The position numbers were made by a program, and so were the translations under genes. Under the pieces are notes generated by a model. That model worked only from the letters and a program-made list of their open reading frames with translations, did not search any database and was not told the DNA's origin. DNA of 64,000 bases, from the NCBI RefSeq assembly GCF_900101105.1, contig NZ_FNGA01000007.1, forward strand, positions 1 to 64,000. The letters are read 5' to 3'. Positions 47,993 through 57,127 of the stretch are shown here, in pieces. The first letter of the stretch is position 1; the number at the start of each line of letters is the position of its first letter. Source of the DNA: Maridesulfovibrio ferrireducens. Lineage in GTDB: Bacteria > Desulfobacterota > Desulfovibrionia > Desulfovibrionales > Desulfovibrionaceae.

Positions 47993-48958
47993 CTATAAGC
48001 CACGAATTTCTTTCAAACACCTTCGCATATCAAACAGCAGTTCATCTACCGACTCATAATACACTGTACTCGAAGATGAAAAATGCATCAAAATATTATT
48101 CAAAGATTCCGGAATATAACTATATATTTTACGAACATTAACAACTCTGTTTCCTATAACGACAGAATAGTCTCCGCTGTTAAGCGTTTCGAGAATTGAG
48201 TGTTCAATTTTTAAATCTAGCAGAGTTTGCATCGTAAAATTAGCTTTACCTACAAGATAGATAAGAATGCTTCCAAGTCCGAAAACATCAAGGCCGAAAG
48301 GATTTTCATACAATTCAAAAGCGTAATCAAAATCAATCCACCTGTAATCCCCGGTTCCACTTTCAACCCACAGATGATCACGCCGCACATCCCCGTGCTT
48401 TTCATCATGGTCATGCAAAAATTTAATAGCCTCACATGATCCGATATACTTCTCCAAAATATCAGGGAAATATTCATAAAAATATGTCTTATGATCGACA
48501 GAAATATTATAAACAACAATGTCGAGACGTTTACCGCGAATTATATCTAATACCCTGACATTGTTACCAACTTCATCATTATTTGAGCATCCCTGCATAA
48601 AACGCATATCACCCTTAACAAGCTCAAGAATTCTGGCTTCCTTGCGTGGGCTTCTATAACATTCAATTTTAAACGGCCCTATATTCATGGGGAATTTTTC
48701 ATAAAAAGCTAATTTCAATATTTGCGGCTGCCCAGACTCTAAATGCTTTCCACGCTTCACCCAATACTTGGGATCTACCAGTCCAAATCTTCTTTCTGCT
48801 TCATTTTTAAGCACCAGAAAGTGCTGATTACCAAGTTTGATAACATCACTATGATCAATATTCATAAATTCAGTTGTATCAGTATAAATTTTGCCGAAAC
48901 GTGTACTTTTATAATCCGGCAAATATTTGCGCAACAGGTCGCGAACTTCGCTACTCAT
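47993..48958 (-). CDS. Protein-kinase-like fold protein
   Basis: A 321-residue soluble protein with a kinase-like core. A Lys in ILKLAFYEKF and Glu in RKEARILEL could be the ATP-binding pair. The catalytic loop reads HGDVRRDH, with Asp present but His where Asn is usual, and the metal motif reads IDFDYAF. The C-terminal part is unusual. It may be an active serine/threonine or small-molecule kinase or a degenerate one. It heads an operon with a universal stress protein and a periplasmic binding protein. Confidence 0.7.
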   Translation of the reverse strand: MSSEVRDLLRKYLPDYKSTRFGKIYTDTTEFMNIDHSDVIKLGNQHFLVLKNEAERRFGLVDPKYWVKRGKHLESGQPQILKLAFYEKFPMNIGPFKIECYRSPRKEARILELVKGDMRFMQGCSNNDEVGNNVRVLDIIRGKRLDIVVYNISVDHKTYFYEYFPDILEKYIGSCEAIKFLHDHDEKHGDVRRDHLWVESGTGDYRWIDFDYAFELYENPFGLDVFGLGSILIYLVGKANFTMQTLLDLKIEHSILETLNSGDYSVVIGNRVVNVRKIYSYIPESLNNILMHFSSSSTVYYESVDELLFDMRRCLKEIRGL

Positions 48959-49177
48959 AGCAACTCCCGATGTCGTGTATTATTCAGCAAAAACTACGCA
49001 TAACAACTATTTAAAACATATCACAACACATTAAAAAATAAAACCTAAAGAAAGATATTCTGCGATCTTTAAAAAACTCCCTGAAAATGATTCTTGCTTG
49101 TTATTTATTTGTTACGTAAGTTTTTATTTTGGAAAATAAATCATTATCCCCATTTTTGTATTTTGTAAGAGGTTTCT

Positions 49178-50227
49178 TTGAATCAAAATGAATATTCTTT
49201 AGCTGAACTTGGTTGGAAAGACTCTTTCCGAGACCAACTCTCTGCCGATGAACAGGCTAATTCCCTGCCTGCCAGAGTTATAAAAACTCACAAAGGCCAC
49301 CTCGTTGTTTCTACTGGAAAAAATGAACATCTTTTACAAATAGCTGAAACCGGAGTTGGCAGTTTAAACGAACAGCCCACTGTCGGGGACTGGCTTTTAT
49401 TGGATGGCGAATCATTAGTTCCTTTACGTTTACTGACACGCACCAGCCTTCTCCAAAGGATGAGTCCGGGGCAGGAAGTTAAACTTCAACCAATTGCAGC
49501 GAATATCGACACATTACTGATTGTCTCTTCCTGCAATACGGAATTTAACCTTAACCGCCTTGAACGCTATATATGCCTTGCATTCGATGCCGGAATTGAG
49601 TTTGTGATGGTTCTGACCAAAGCGGACTTAGCTGATGATCCCGAAGAATTTAAAACTAAAGCAAGACAGCTGCATGAAACTATGCCGATTATGCTTGTTG
49701 ATGCTAAAGACAAAGACAGTGTAGACTGCTTGCAAAAATGGTTCAGCAAAGGTGAATCTCTGGTTCTGCTGGGTTCGTCAGGAGTAGGGAAAACAACCCT
49801 GCTGAATACTATTAACGAAACCGAAAAAAACAAAACCGCTGCAATACGTTTAGCTGACGACAAAGGGCGTCACACAACGACAACACGCTCTCTCCATGTC
49901 ATGCCTTCCGGAGCGCTATTGATTGATGTACCCGGTATAAGGGAATTACAACTTCACGACTGCGAAGCCGGGGTATATAGTGCATTCTCTGAAATTGCTG
50001 AACTGACTGAAGAATGTAAATTTACAGATTGCAGCCACACAAATGAGCCTGGTTGCGCAATAAAAAAAGCTCTTGATGAAGATAGAATTGATATCAGAAG
50101 ACTTAAAAATTATCTTAAATTATTAAGCGAAACACAGCAGAACAAAGAAAACATTTCTGAAAAAATTAAAAGAAAATCAAGCTCAGGAAAAAAGAAGAAA
50201 CAGGCTAAATCTAAATGGATTGGCTAG
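49178..50227 (+). CDS. rsgA: Ribosome small-subunit GTPase RsgA
   Basis: A 349-residue circularly permuted GTPase that checks late 30S ribosome maturation. An OB-fold N-domain is followed by G4 TKAD (147-150), G1 GSSGVGKT (199-206) and G3 DVPG, then a zinc motif CKFTDCSHTNEPGC. The start is TTG 49178, shortly after AAGAGG; the nearby ATG at 49188 is out of frame. The C-terminal tail is very lysine-rich, consistent with rRNA contact. Its upstream region is shared with the divergent kinase-like gene. Confidence 0.94.
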   Translation: MNQNEYSLAELGWKDSFRDQLSADEQANSLPARVIKTHKGHLVVSTGKNEHLLQIAETGVGSLNEQPTVGDWLLLDGESLVPLRLLTRTSLLQRMSPGQEVKLQPIAANIDTLLIVSSCNTEFNLNRLERYICLAFDAGIEFVMVLTKADLADDPEEFKTKARQLHETMPIMLVDAKDKDSVDCLQKWFSKGESLVLLGSSGVGKTTLLNTINETEKNKTAAIRLADDKGRHTTTTRSLHVMPSGALLIDVPGIRELQLHDCEAGVYSAFSEIAELTEECKFTDCSHTNEPGCAIKKALDEDRIDIRRLKNYLKLLSETQQNKENISEKIKRKSSSGKKKKQAKSKWIG

Positions 50228-50241
50228 CTTTTATCATAAAA

Positions 50242-50277
50242 AAAAGGCCGCCCAATATGGAGCGGCCTTTTTCTTTT
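50242..50277. terminator. Bidirectional terminator between convergent genes
   Basis: AAAAGGCCGC (50242-50251) and GCGGCCTTTT (50262-50271) pair, with T runs on both sides. It serves rsgA and the convergent epimerase-like gene. Confidence 0.88.
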
Positions 50278-51179
50278 TAATCAATAAAATGACTTAACGC
50301 TTCTTTAAGATCCAGATGCTCAAAGTTAAATCCGGCTGTTATCAGTCTTTCAGGTAATACAAACTGACCGTTTAACAGCACCTCTTCTGCCATCTGACCG
50401 AGTATAATCTTAAGAAAAAATGCAGGCACCCGTAAATAAACAGGCTTATCTAAAACCTGCCCAAGTGTTTCCATAAACTTATTCGAAGTTACAGGGTGCG
50501 TTGAACTCAAATTATAAACACCCTTACAAGATTTGTTTTCAATCAAATAAATAATTGCCCTAACTTCATCATCAATATGAACCCAAGAAACGCCTTGATG
50601 ACCATTCCCGAGATAACTCCCCAGACCCAACTTAAAAGGGACGATCATTTTACTCAGAGCTCCGCCACATCCTAAAACCATACCTGTTCGAACAATTGCC
50701 CTTCTAACTCCATGCGTTTCGACTCCGGCGGTCGAAGCTTCCCACTTTTTAGCAACTTCAGCCAAAAAGGAATCGCCAGCCGGGGACTCCTCAGTAACCG
50801 GTTCCGCTCCTGTTGGGCCGTAATAACCTGTGGCCGAGGCTTGTATTACGACCTTCGGACGAACTTTTGCTCTTGCAACAGCCTCACTTACAGCTTGTCC
50901 TGCTGCTAATCTACTGCTTAAAATTCTATTTTTTTTAGCCTTATTCCAACGACCTGAAGCTATGTTTTCCCCGGCAAGATTTACTATTGCAGTAGCGCCT
51001 TCTGCAAATTCTTCCCAACCTGATGAAGACTTTCCATCCCAAACAACATTTCTTACGCCGGAAATATCAGAAACTCTTGTCGATCTTGTTAAAGAAAAGA
51101 CTTGATATCCTTTAACTGCCAGAGCCTTACTTAACTTTTTACCTATAAACCCGGTTCCGCCCGTGATAACAACTCGCAT
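50277..51179 (-). CDS. NAD-dependent epimerase/dehydratase-like protein (TIGR01777/YfcH type)
   Basis: A 300-residue extended short-chain dehydrogenase. The Rossmann motif TGGTGFIG at the N-terminus and the YYGPTG active-site region match the YfcH/SulA-like family of unknown substrate. NLAGENIASGRWN is a further family signature. It is a single gene, convergent with rsgA. The physiological reaction is unknown. Confidence 0.88.
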   Translation of the reverse strand: MRVVITGGTGFIGKKLSKALAVKGYQVFSLTRSTRVSDISGVRNVVWDGKSSSGWEEFAEGATAIVNLAGENIASGRWNKAKKNRILSSRLAAGQAVSEAVARAKVRPKVVIQASATGYYGPTGAEPVTEESPAGDSFLAEVAKKWEASTAGVETHGVRRAIVRTGMVLGCGGALSKMIVPFKLGLGSYLGNGHQGVSWVHIDDEVRAIIYLIENKSCKGVYNLSSTHPVTSNKFMETLGQVLDKPVYLRVPAFFLKIILGQMAEEVLLNGQFVLPERLITAGFNFEHLDLKEALSHFID

Positions 51180-51208
51180 AAGCCCCCCTGCTGAACTTTA
51201 AAACGAAA

Positions 51209-53311
51209 TTATCTTACAGATTCACGCTCTTCGATTTTACCGGAGACAGGCAGTTTAACAATAAAACGCGTCCAACTACCCGGCAAAGAAGAAACTTCCA
51301 TACTCCCTTTGTGGTGATCAGTAACAATAAAATATGATACGGACAGCCCAAGCCCGGTCCCCTTCCCGACGCCCTTTGATGTAAAAAACGGCTCAAAAAT
51401 TCTTTTACATTTTTCCTCATCAATCCCAGGACCATTATCTTCTATTTCAACGACGACCATACTGTTTACTATCTGCACTTTGAGTGTAAATCGTGGATAT
51501 TCGCCATTGTATTTTTTTTCAGCCATGGCTTCTGTTCCATTCTTAAATAAATTAAGAAAAACCTGCTGAATTTCATTACCTTCGCAAAAAACATCAGAAA
51601 GATCAGGTGCGTAATCGCGAACAATTTCTATCTTTCGAAAATCATATTCCTTCACCAAATCGTAATCGTTCGAAATCAAATCTAAAGTTCTATCCATAAT
51701 TTCAGTTATACTATGATATTTAAAGCTCTTATCACTTTTACGACTAAAACTGAGCATGTTGCTCACAATCTTAGCTGCGCGACTGCTAGAATCCTGAATT
51801 GCATCCAGCATTCGCGGAACTTCTCTTTTTTTCAAATAATTACGAACATTATCAAGTGAAATCTCGCATTCCTTTGCAGCCTCTTCATTCTGCAAAACGT
51901 CGGTAAAAATACGCCTTTTAATATTTTGCACAGACCCAAGAATCACAGCGAGAGGATTGTTAATCTCATGCGCCATACCCGCCGCAAGACCGCCCAAAGA
52001 CATCATTTTCTCCGTCTGCATTAACATCTGTTCCATATTAATGCGCTCGGTTACATTATCAATAATGATAACAGCTCCTTGAACGTCATTAGAAAGTAAG
52101 GGATAAATAGTCACATCTTCATAATGAATTTCACTACTCCCCTTCCAATTCCGCTTACGCGTTACATGTTCTTGACGGGTGCTTATAGTCTGACGAATAA
52201 GCTCAATTTCTTTTCCCAGATAAGGTATGACTATTTCCAAAGACCGCCCTACAACCTCTTTCGGAGACAAACCCGTAACACGCTCAGCCTCAGTATTCCA
52301 TTGAGTAATAATACCCATTTGATCAACACCGATAAGCATGGAAGGCATAGAATTAATAACATTAGTTAAATAACTTTGAACTTTTCTAAGTTCCTCTTCG
52401 GCCTGATGACGTTCAAACAGTTCAAGAGTTAATTCCTCTGTTTTTTCCTTAACCCGAAGCCGAAGCATCCATGTCCACAAAATAAAAAATGCGAGAAAAG
52501 CTAGAAGAGGAGTCAAAATCCATATCGCATATTGAGCGTACTCACGATACACAGATTTACGTTCGTAGACACCGAACCACTTATTATAAATTTCATCATA
52601 TTTGCCGGAATTTTTGATTAAGGACAAACCTTCATTGAGCTGCCCAAGAAGTTTTTTATCTCCTTTATGTACAGCAAAACAGTAATCACCCGGCTCAATA
52701 GGAGGTCCGACAGTTATGATATTAGTAATGTTCTCCTTGTTAGCCCAAAAAATATTTTGCAATTTTCCGAGCAAAGCAACGTCATGCTTACCGGAAGCCA
52801 AAAGTTTCAAAGCTTCAATTTGGGAACGAACCGGAACAATAGTAGCGTCAGGATAATTTTTCACAACGTAATCGTTCATAATGTCGCCACGCTGAACAAG
52901 AATTTCCTTTCCGGAAAGATCATCTAAAGAACGTATATCAGAGCCTTGGCGAACAAAAATTGCATGAGAAACAATATTATGAGGCATAGAAAAATCAACA
53001 AATTTAGCACGTTCAGGAGAATAATACATACCTGTTAAAGCATCAATTTCTCCACGTTTCAAGGAACTGAGAACCTCATTCCATGGCCCGAGATCGATTT
53101 TAATACGCAGTCCCATAACCGCAGCGACAGCACGCATTATGTCAACATTAAACCCTGAAGGAATACCGTTATCGAGAAATTCGTAGGGAGGATAATTATA
53201 ATCTCCCTGAACAAGAATGTGAGCAGCAGATACTTTGGCTGGAAAAACAAAAAGACATAGCAAAAAAGTAAAAATTATAAACAAATCTCTGACGTGAAAA
53301 TTCGAAGTCAT
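51209..53311 (-). CDS. Sensor histidine kinase with periplasmic SBP domain
   Basis: A 700-residue kinase. I start at ATG 53311, preceded by CGGAG, rather than 57 bases earlier, because this puts the signal peptide at the N-terminus. A periplasmic SBP_bac_3 domain (about 30-250) is followed by a membrane helix (about 262-282), a PAS domain (about 310-430), a HisKA domain with the His in GMAHEINNPLAV and an HATPase with EDNGPGI and GTGLGLSV. It should sense an amino-acid-like ligand outside the membrane. No response regulator is adjacent, so its target is unknown. Confidence 0.92.
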   Translation of the reverse strand: MTSNFHVRDLFIIFTFLLCLFVFPAKVSAAHILVQGDYNYPPYEFLDNGIPSGFNVDIMRAVAAVMGLRIKIDLGPWNEVLSSLKRGEIDALTGMYYSPERAKFVDFSMPHNIVSHAIFVRQGSDIRSLDDLSGKEILVQRGDIMNDYVVKNYPDATIVPVRSQIEALKLLASGKHDVALLGKLQNIFWANKENITNIITVGPPIEPGDYCFAVHKGDKKLLGQLNEGLSLIKNSGKYDEIYNKWFGVYERKSVYREYAQYAIWILTPLLAFLAFFILWTWMLRLRVKEKTEELTLELFERHQAEEELRKVQSYLTNVINSMPSMLIGVDQMGIITQWNTEAERVTGLSPKEVVGRSLEIVIPYLGKEIELIRQTISTRQEHVTRKRNWKGSSEIHYEDVTIYPLLSNDVQGAVIIIDNVTERINMEQMLMQTEKMMSLGGLAAGMAHEINNPLAVILGSVQNIKRRIFTDVLQNEEAAKECEISLDNVRNYLKKREVPRMLDAIQDSSSRAAKIVSNMLSFSRKSDKSFKYHSITEIMDRTLDLISNDYDLVKEYDFRKIEIVRDYAPDLSDVFCEGNEIQQVFLNLFKNGTEAMAEKKYNGEYPRFTLKVQIVNSMVVVEIEDNGPGIDEEKCKRIFEPFFTSKGVGKGTGLGLSVSYFIVTDHHKGSMEVSSLPGSWTRFIVKLPVSGKIEERESVR

Positions 53312-53686
53312 TAAAATCTCCGAGTACTTTCTACAGGTCCAACGGAACTGTCCATGAATTTGCTTCACCCATTTTCACATACAACAACACCATCATAGAA
53401 TAGCTAAATTTCTACTCTTAATAACAATAAACCATTTTTTTATAATGATGTCCAGATCACAAAAAAAGAGCAGACTCATTCCATAACATATTAATTACTA
53501 TAAATATTTTAATTAATACGGTAGAATAAGCTGCTATAAAATAACAATAAAACAAGTTCTAAGAAAGGGAGTGGTAAATATATCCTGCAGATATAAACAC
53601 TAAAGAGTGTGGGCTGATATCAATCATTTTTTAGAAAAAGAATTAGTGAAAACGCAAATTATTATTTAATTAGGTCTTCTTAAAAT
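53312..53686. other. AT-rich intergenic region
   Basis: No gene, terminator or repeat that I can support. It should hold the promoter of the SBP histidine kinase on the minus strand and the end of the TetR transcript. Confidence 0.4.
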
Positions 53687-54259
53687 CTAAGCGGCTTTCA
53701 AGCTGCGCATCATAAATTTAAGAGCCTCAGCGTATAATTTGGGAGGACTGTATGGAGTTAAAAGTTTAGTTCGGACTGCACCTACAAGGTTACACAAAAC
53801 AACAGAAGCTGTCTCAGCTACCAACAAATTAGGGATGGAACCATCCCGAACTCCCCGTGCAACACAATTTTCCAGCAAAACAGGGATCTGAGCAAACTTA
53901 TGGACCATAGCATCCCGGTCCGCTCCCGTTTTAAGATCACTAAAAGGTGAACAGCGAACAAGAACGAGAAAATCTTCATCTGGATCAATTGAAAATTCCA
54001 GATAACGTTTAGCGAACCTATATACAGCATCATAACCATTCTCTGCCTGTAAAACCTCGTCTTGAAGAGTAGAACTAAGTCTTTCAGCTACATCAAATCC
54101 GGCTTCTTTGAACAGTTTTTCTTTGTTTCCGTAATGATGTGAAAGCAGTCCGACCGCAACACCTGCCCGGTCAGCAATCTTCTTAAAGGTTGTGCCGCTG
54201 TATCCAAGTTCACCGAATATTTCTTTAGCTGTTTTTAAAACTATTTCTTTTTTTGTCAT
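53687..54259 (-). CDS. TetR-family transcription regulator
   Basis: A 190-residue repressor-type protein. The N-terminal helix-turn-helix reads GYSGTTFKKIADRAGVAVGLLSHHYGNKEKLF, typical of TetR, and the C-terminal domain binds an unknown ligand. ATG 54259 is preferred over a TTG one codon earlier. There is no adjacent efflux pump or enzyme operon, so its targets are not evident. Confidence 0.9.
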   Translation of the reverse strand: MTKKEIVLKTAKEIFGELGYSGTTFKKIADRAGVAVGLLSHHYGNKEKLFKEAGFDVAERLSSTLQDEVLQAENGYDAVYRFAKRYLEFSIDPDEDFLVLVRCSPFSDLKTGADRDAMVHKFAQIPVLLENCVARGVRDGSIPNLLVAETASVVLCNLVGAVRTKLLTPYSPPKLYAEALKFMMRSLKAA

Positions 54260-54352
54260 CAAGAATCTCTTTTTTTACTTTAATATCTATAATAATAAAA
54301 ATATTTTTACGTAAATCCCTTGTAAACGTCAACGCTACACTAAAAAGACAAA

Positions 54353-54374
54353 AGCCCCTCTGGTAAGAGGGGCT
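54353..54374 (-). terminator. Orphan minus-strand terminator
   Basis: AGCCCCTCT (54353-54361) and AGAGGGGCT (54366-54374) form a perfect 9-bp stem with a 4-base loop; on the minus strand TTTGTCTTTTT follows. No minus-strand gene lies upstream of it within 650 bases. Confidence 0.75.
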
Positions 54375-54557
54375 ACTGCTTTAAGGAATGGAAACTGAAG
54401 GTGGGTTTACTAACTGATCAATAAAAAACTGCTGCTAACAATTATATCTTAACTAAACAGTGATATTTAAATGATCTAATCAATGCCTGACAACTTTAAA
54501 ATACGATGCGGTCGCATTTTAAGGTTGTATCCAAGCTATTTCACATTGTAAAATGCG

Positions 54558-54579
54558 GTAGAAAATTTCTACTTTTTTT
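54558..54579 (+). terminator. Orphan plus-strand terminator-like hairpin
   Basis: GTAGAAA and TTTCTAC (54558-54572) are followed by seven T. The stem is short and its loop tight, so strength is uncertain. No plus-strand gene precedes it. Confidence 0.45.
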
Positions 54580-55029
54580 GCCGCCGCCATTCACACTCCA
54601 TGTCAAGACCCCTACAGTCTTAATTGAAGGAATTCTACAGCTGCAAAAGACAACATCAAACCTTGCACAATCCGCTCAGATCAATCTTGATCGGCATCAA
54701 CTGAGACAATATCTACGTTCAGTTTTTATTTTTGTCAACAAATTGTAAAAAAATATTTAACAAAATACTTTTTTCACATAAACCCTATTTATACCTGACT
54801 AATAAAATACAATTAGACAGCTTACATCATATAAAAACTTAAATATATATAATAAAAATACAATTTATAGCCTTAAAAAAGCACTGATTGATCATTCAAC
54901 CTAGATCTATATATTGTCGACTTACAAACTACGGATTTAAAATTATAAAGTAATTATTAACGTCTTAACCGGGTTGCGCCTCACTCAAGGTTCAAGTAAT
55001 GTATAAAAAATTATAGGAGGACAGTAAGC

Positions 55030-55452
55030 ATGATTTTTTCAAAAATATTAATCCCTGTTGACGGCTCAATACACTCAGACAACGCTGTAAAATATGGCTT
55101 TGAGCTGGCCGAAATGTGCGAAGCGAAAGTAATCCTGTTACACTGCCACCCTCCTGTTCCATCCGGACTGGGTGAACCTAATTTTCAAAAAGCTATAGAC
55201 ACAGCAACCCGTAACTCTTACGCTATTCTTCAAAAATACATGGACGCCCCTCAGGCGGAAAAAATATCACTTAGTGATAAAACTATTGGCGGAGATACAA
55301 CTAACTCAATCATAACAGTCTCAGAAACTGAAAAATGCGACTTGATTATAATGGGATCAAAAGGAAAATCAGATCTAGAGGGATTACTCATTGGTAGTGT
55401 TACACATAAAGTGCTGAACACCGCGCATTGCCCTGTTTTAATAATAAAATAG
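55030..55452 (+). CDS. Universal stress protein (UspA family)
   Basis: A 140-residue UspA protein preceded by a strong TAGGAGG site. ILIPVDGSIHSDNAVKY and MGSKGKSDLEGLLIGSVTHKVL give the nucleotide-binding pattern. It differs from the other family member in this window, which sits in a kinase operon; this one stands alone. Confidence 0.92.
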   Translation: MIFSKILIPVDGSIHSDNAVKYGFELAEMCEAKVILLHCHPPVPSGLGEPNFQKAIDTATRNSYAILQKYMDAPQAEKISLSDKTIGGDTTNSIITVSETEKCDLIIMGSKGKSDLEGLLIGSVTHKVLNTAHCPVLIIK

Positions 55453-55616
55453 CTTCACTAACGATTAAACACAGTTATTTTTTAAATGTATTTTTTTCTC
55501 CTAAAAATCAGATTGTAATTAAATAATTTTTAATTTAATTTAATAAAAATAATCTATTTAACTTGAATCTCTGACTAAAATTTAATTATATTTTCCTAAC
55601 CCACAGGGAGAGGTGC

Positions 55617-56531
55617 ATGCGGCTTTTGACAAGATCTGACTTTGACGGTTTAGCTTGTGCAGTCCTTCTAACAGATATCGGAATTATGGATAACTGGATG
55701 TTTGTCCATCCTAAAGATGTTCAGGACGGCAAATACCCCGGAGACCCCAACGACATCGTTGCAAACGTTCCGTATATCGAAGGTTGCGGATACTGGTTTG
55801 ACCACCATTCCAGTGAAGAAGAGCGACTTGGAATGGATCTTGATTTTCAGGGAATGTCCAGAAAAGCAAAAAGTGCTGCAAGAGTCATCTGGGAATACTT
55901 CGGCGGACATGAAAAATTCGACGATAAATTCGACGAAATGCTATACTATGTTGATAAAGTAGATAGTGGTGATCTGACAGCTGAAGAAGTCGAAAACCCA
56001 ATCGGATGGATCATGCTCGGTTTCATTATGGACCCGAGAACAGGACTGGGACGATACAGACATTTCAATGTAAGTAACTATCAGTTGATGGAAAACTTAA
56101 TCGAATATTGCCGGACTCTTAACATTACCGAAATTCTTGAACTGCCAGATGTTAAAGAACGTATAGATCTTTACCTTGAAAGAGATCAACAATTCCGGGA
56201 GATGCTCGTAGCCAGAGCAGAAGTCTTTGCAAATGTTTTGATATTAGACCTTCGTGAACAAGATGAAATTTATCCAGGTAACAGATTTACAGTATACTCG
56301 ATGTTCCCACAGTGTGATGTAAGTATTCAGATTATCTGGGGTAAACTGAAACAAAACACAGTATTTTCTATCGGGTACAGTATTATTAAGCGCACCTGTA
56401 AAGTTGATGTGGGTAGCACACTTCTGGAATACGGCGGTGGTGGCCACAAGCAAGTTGGAACATGTCAGGTCCCCCACGATCAGGCTGATGCAGTTCTCGG
56501 AGAACTGATCGCGAAATTTATGAATAAGTAG
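55617..56531 (+). CDS. DHH-family phosphoesterase
   Basis: A 304-residue DHH/DHHA1 phosphoesterase, a family that cleaves oligonucleotides, cyclic dinucleotide products or polyphosphate. Metal-binding residues are visible in RSDFDG (Asp8, Asp10) and WFDHH (62-64), and the DHHA1 motif GGGGHKQVGTC is near 274. It lacks PAS or GGDEF domains, so it is not a GdpP-type protein. Single gene with its own terminator. Confidence 0.88.
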   Translation: MRLLTRSDFDGLACAVLLTDIGIMDNWMFVHPKDVQDGKYPGDPNDIVANVPYIEGCGYWFDHHSSEEERLGMDLDFQGMSRKAKSAARVIWEYFGGHEKFDDKFDEMLYYVDKVDSGDLTAEEVENPIGWIMLGFIMDPRTGLGRYRHFNVSNYQLMENLIEYCRTLNITEILELPDVKERIDLYLERDQQFREMLVARAEVFANVLILDLREQDEIYPGNRFTVYSMFPQCDVSIQIIWGKLKQNTVFSIGYSIIKRTCKVDVGSTLLEYGGGGHKQVGTCQVPHDQADAVLGELIAKFMNK

Positions 56532-56554
56532 TCACTGCTAAATTAATTACACAT

Positions 56555-56584
56555 AGAGCCGCCATAATTGACGGCTCTTTTTTT
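56555..56584 (+). terminator. Rho-independent terminator
   Basis: AGAGCCG (56555-56561) pairs with CGGCTCT (56572-56578), followed by T to 56584. It ends the DHH phosphoesterase gene. Confidence 0.88.
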
Positions 56585-56605
56585 GGTCTCAGAGTTTAGT
56601 TAAGA

Positions 56606-56633
56606 TTGACAATTCGCACTTTTTGTTAATAAT
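56606..56633 (+). promoter_or_regulatory. Sigma-70-type promoter of umuDC
   Basis: TTGACA (56606-56611) and AATAAT (56628-56633) are separated by 16 bases, close to consensus, about 55 bases before the umuD ATG. No enterobacterial-type CTGT-N8-ACAG LexA box overlaps it. Confidence 0.55.
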
Positions 56634-56686
56634 AAGTACACATCTTTTAATTTTAGAAAACAAAAAAACGAGAACCTTTAATCCTT

Positions 56687-57127
56687 ATGAATTATATAAA
56701 AAGTACTGATTTTTTTCTTCCTGAAATAAAAAATAAGACCGCGCTTCCTTTTTTTCTATCGGAAGTCGCCGCCGGATTCCCATCTCCGGCCGATGATTAT
56801 ATCGATAAAAAAATGGACTTGAATGAACACCTTATCAACCACCCTGCCGCAACTTTTTTCGTCCGCGCATACGGAGACTCTATGCAGGACGCAAACATTG
56901 AATCTGGAGATATACTGATTGTAGATAGAGCTTTGGACGCAATTAATAATTCCATAGTAATTGCAGTATATAATGGAGAGTTAACGGTCAAAAGACTGAA
57001 GCAGACGAGAAATAAATTATTCCTCATGCCTGAAAATAAAGATTACCCAGCATTGGAAGTAACTGAAGAAACATCTTTCGAAATATGGGGAGTTGTAACT
57101 TACATCATTCATAAAGCTGGATCATGA
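56687..57127 (+). CDS. umuD: UmuD, self-cleaving subunit of DNA polymerase V
   Basis: A 146-residue S24 peptidase-fold protein. Cleavage is expected at Ala29|Gly30 in [16 protein letters not shown]; the nucleophile Ser65 is in GDSMQD and Lys102 in TVKRL. RecA-stimulated cleavage yields UmuD', which activates UmuC for translesion synthesis after DNA damage. The stop overlaps the umuC start by 4 bases (ATGA). Confidence 0.95.
   Translation: MNYIKSTDFFLPEIKNKTALPFFLSEVAAGFPSPADDYIDKKMDLNEHLINHPAATFFVRAYGDSMQDANIESGDILIVDRALDAINNSIVIAVYNGELTVKRLKQTRNKLFLMPENKDYPALEVTEETSFEIWGVVTYIIHKAGS

Larger units (their letters stand above)
54260..55029. other. Long intergenic region with several hairpins
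   Basis: 770 bases without a supported gene. It holds a minus-strand terminator (54353-54374), an inverted repeat ACAACTTTAAAAT/ATTTTAAGGTTGT (54490-54502 and 54516-54528, one G-T pair) and a plus-strand hairpin with seven T (54558-54579). An 80-codon frame at 54506-54748 has no ribosome-binding site and runs through these hairpins, so I reject it. Candidate small RNA genes on either strand are possible. Confidence 0.45.

Noticed and set aside
54506-54748. 80-codon frame on plus
   Set aside because: No ribosome-binding site and it runs through an inverted repeat and a T-tailed hairpin.
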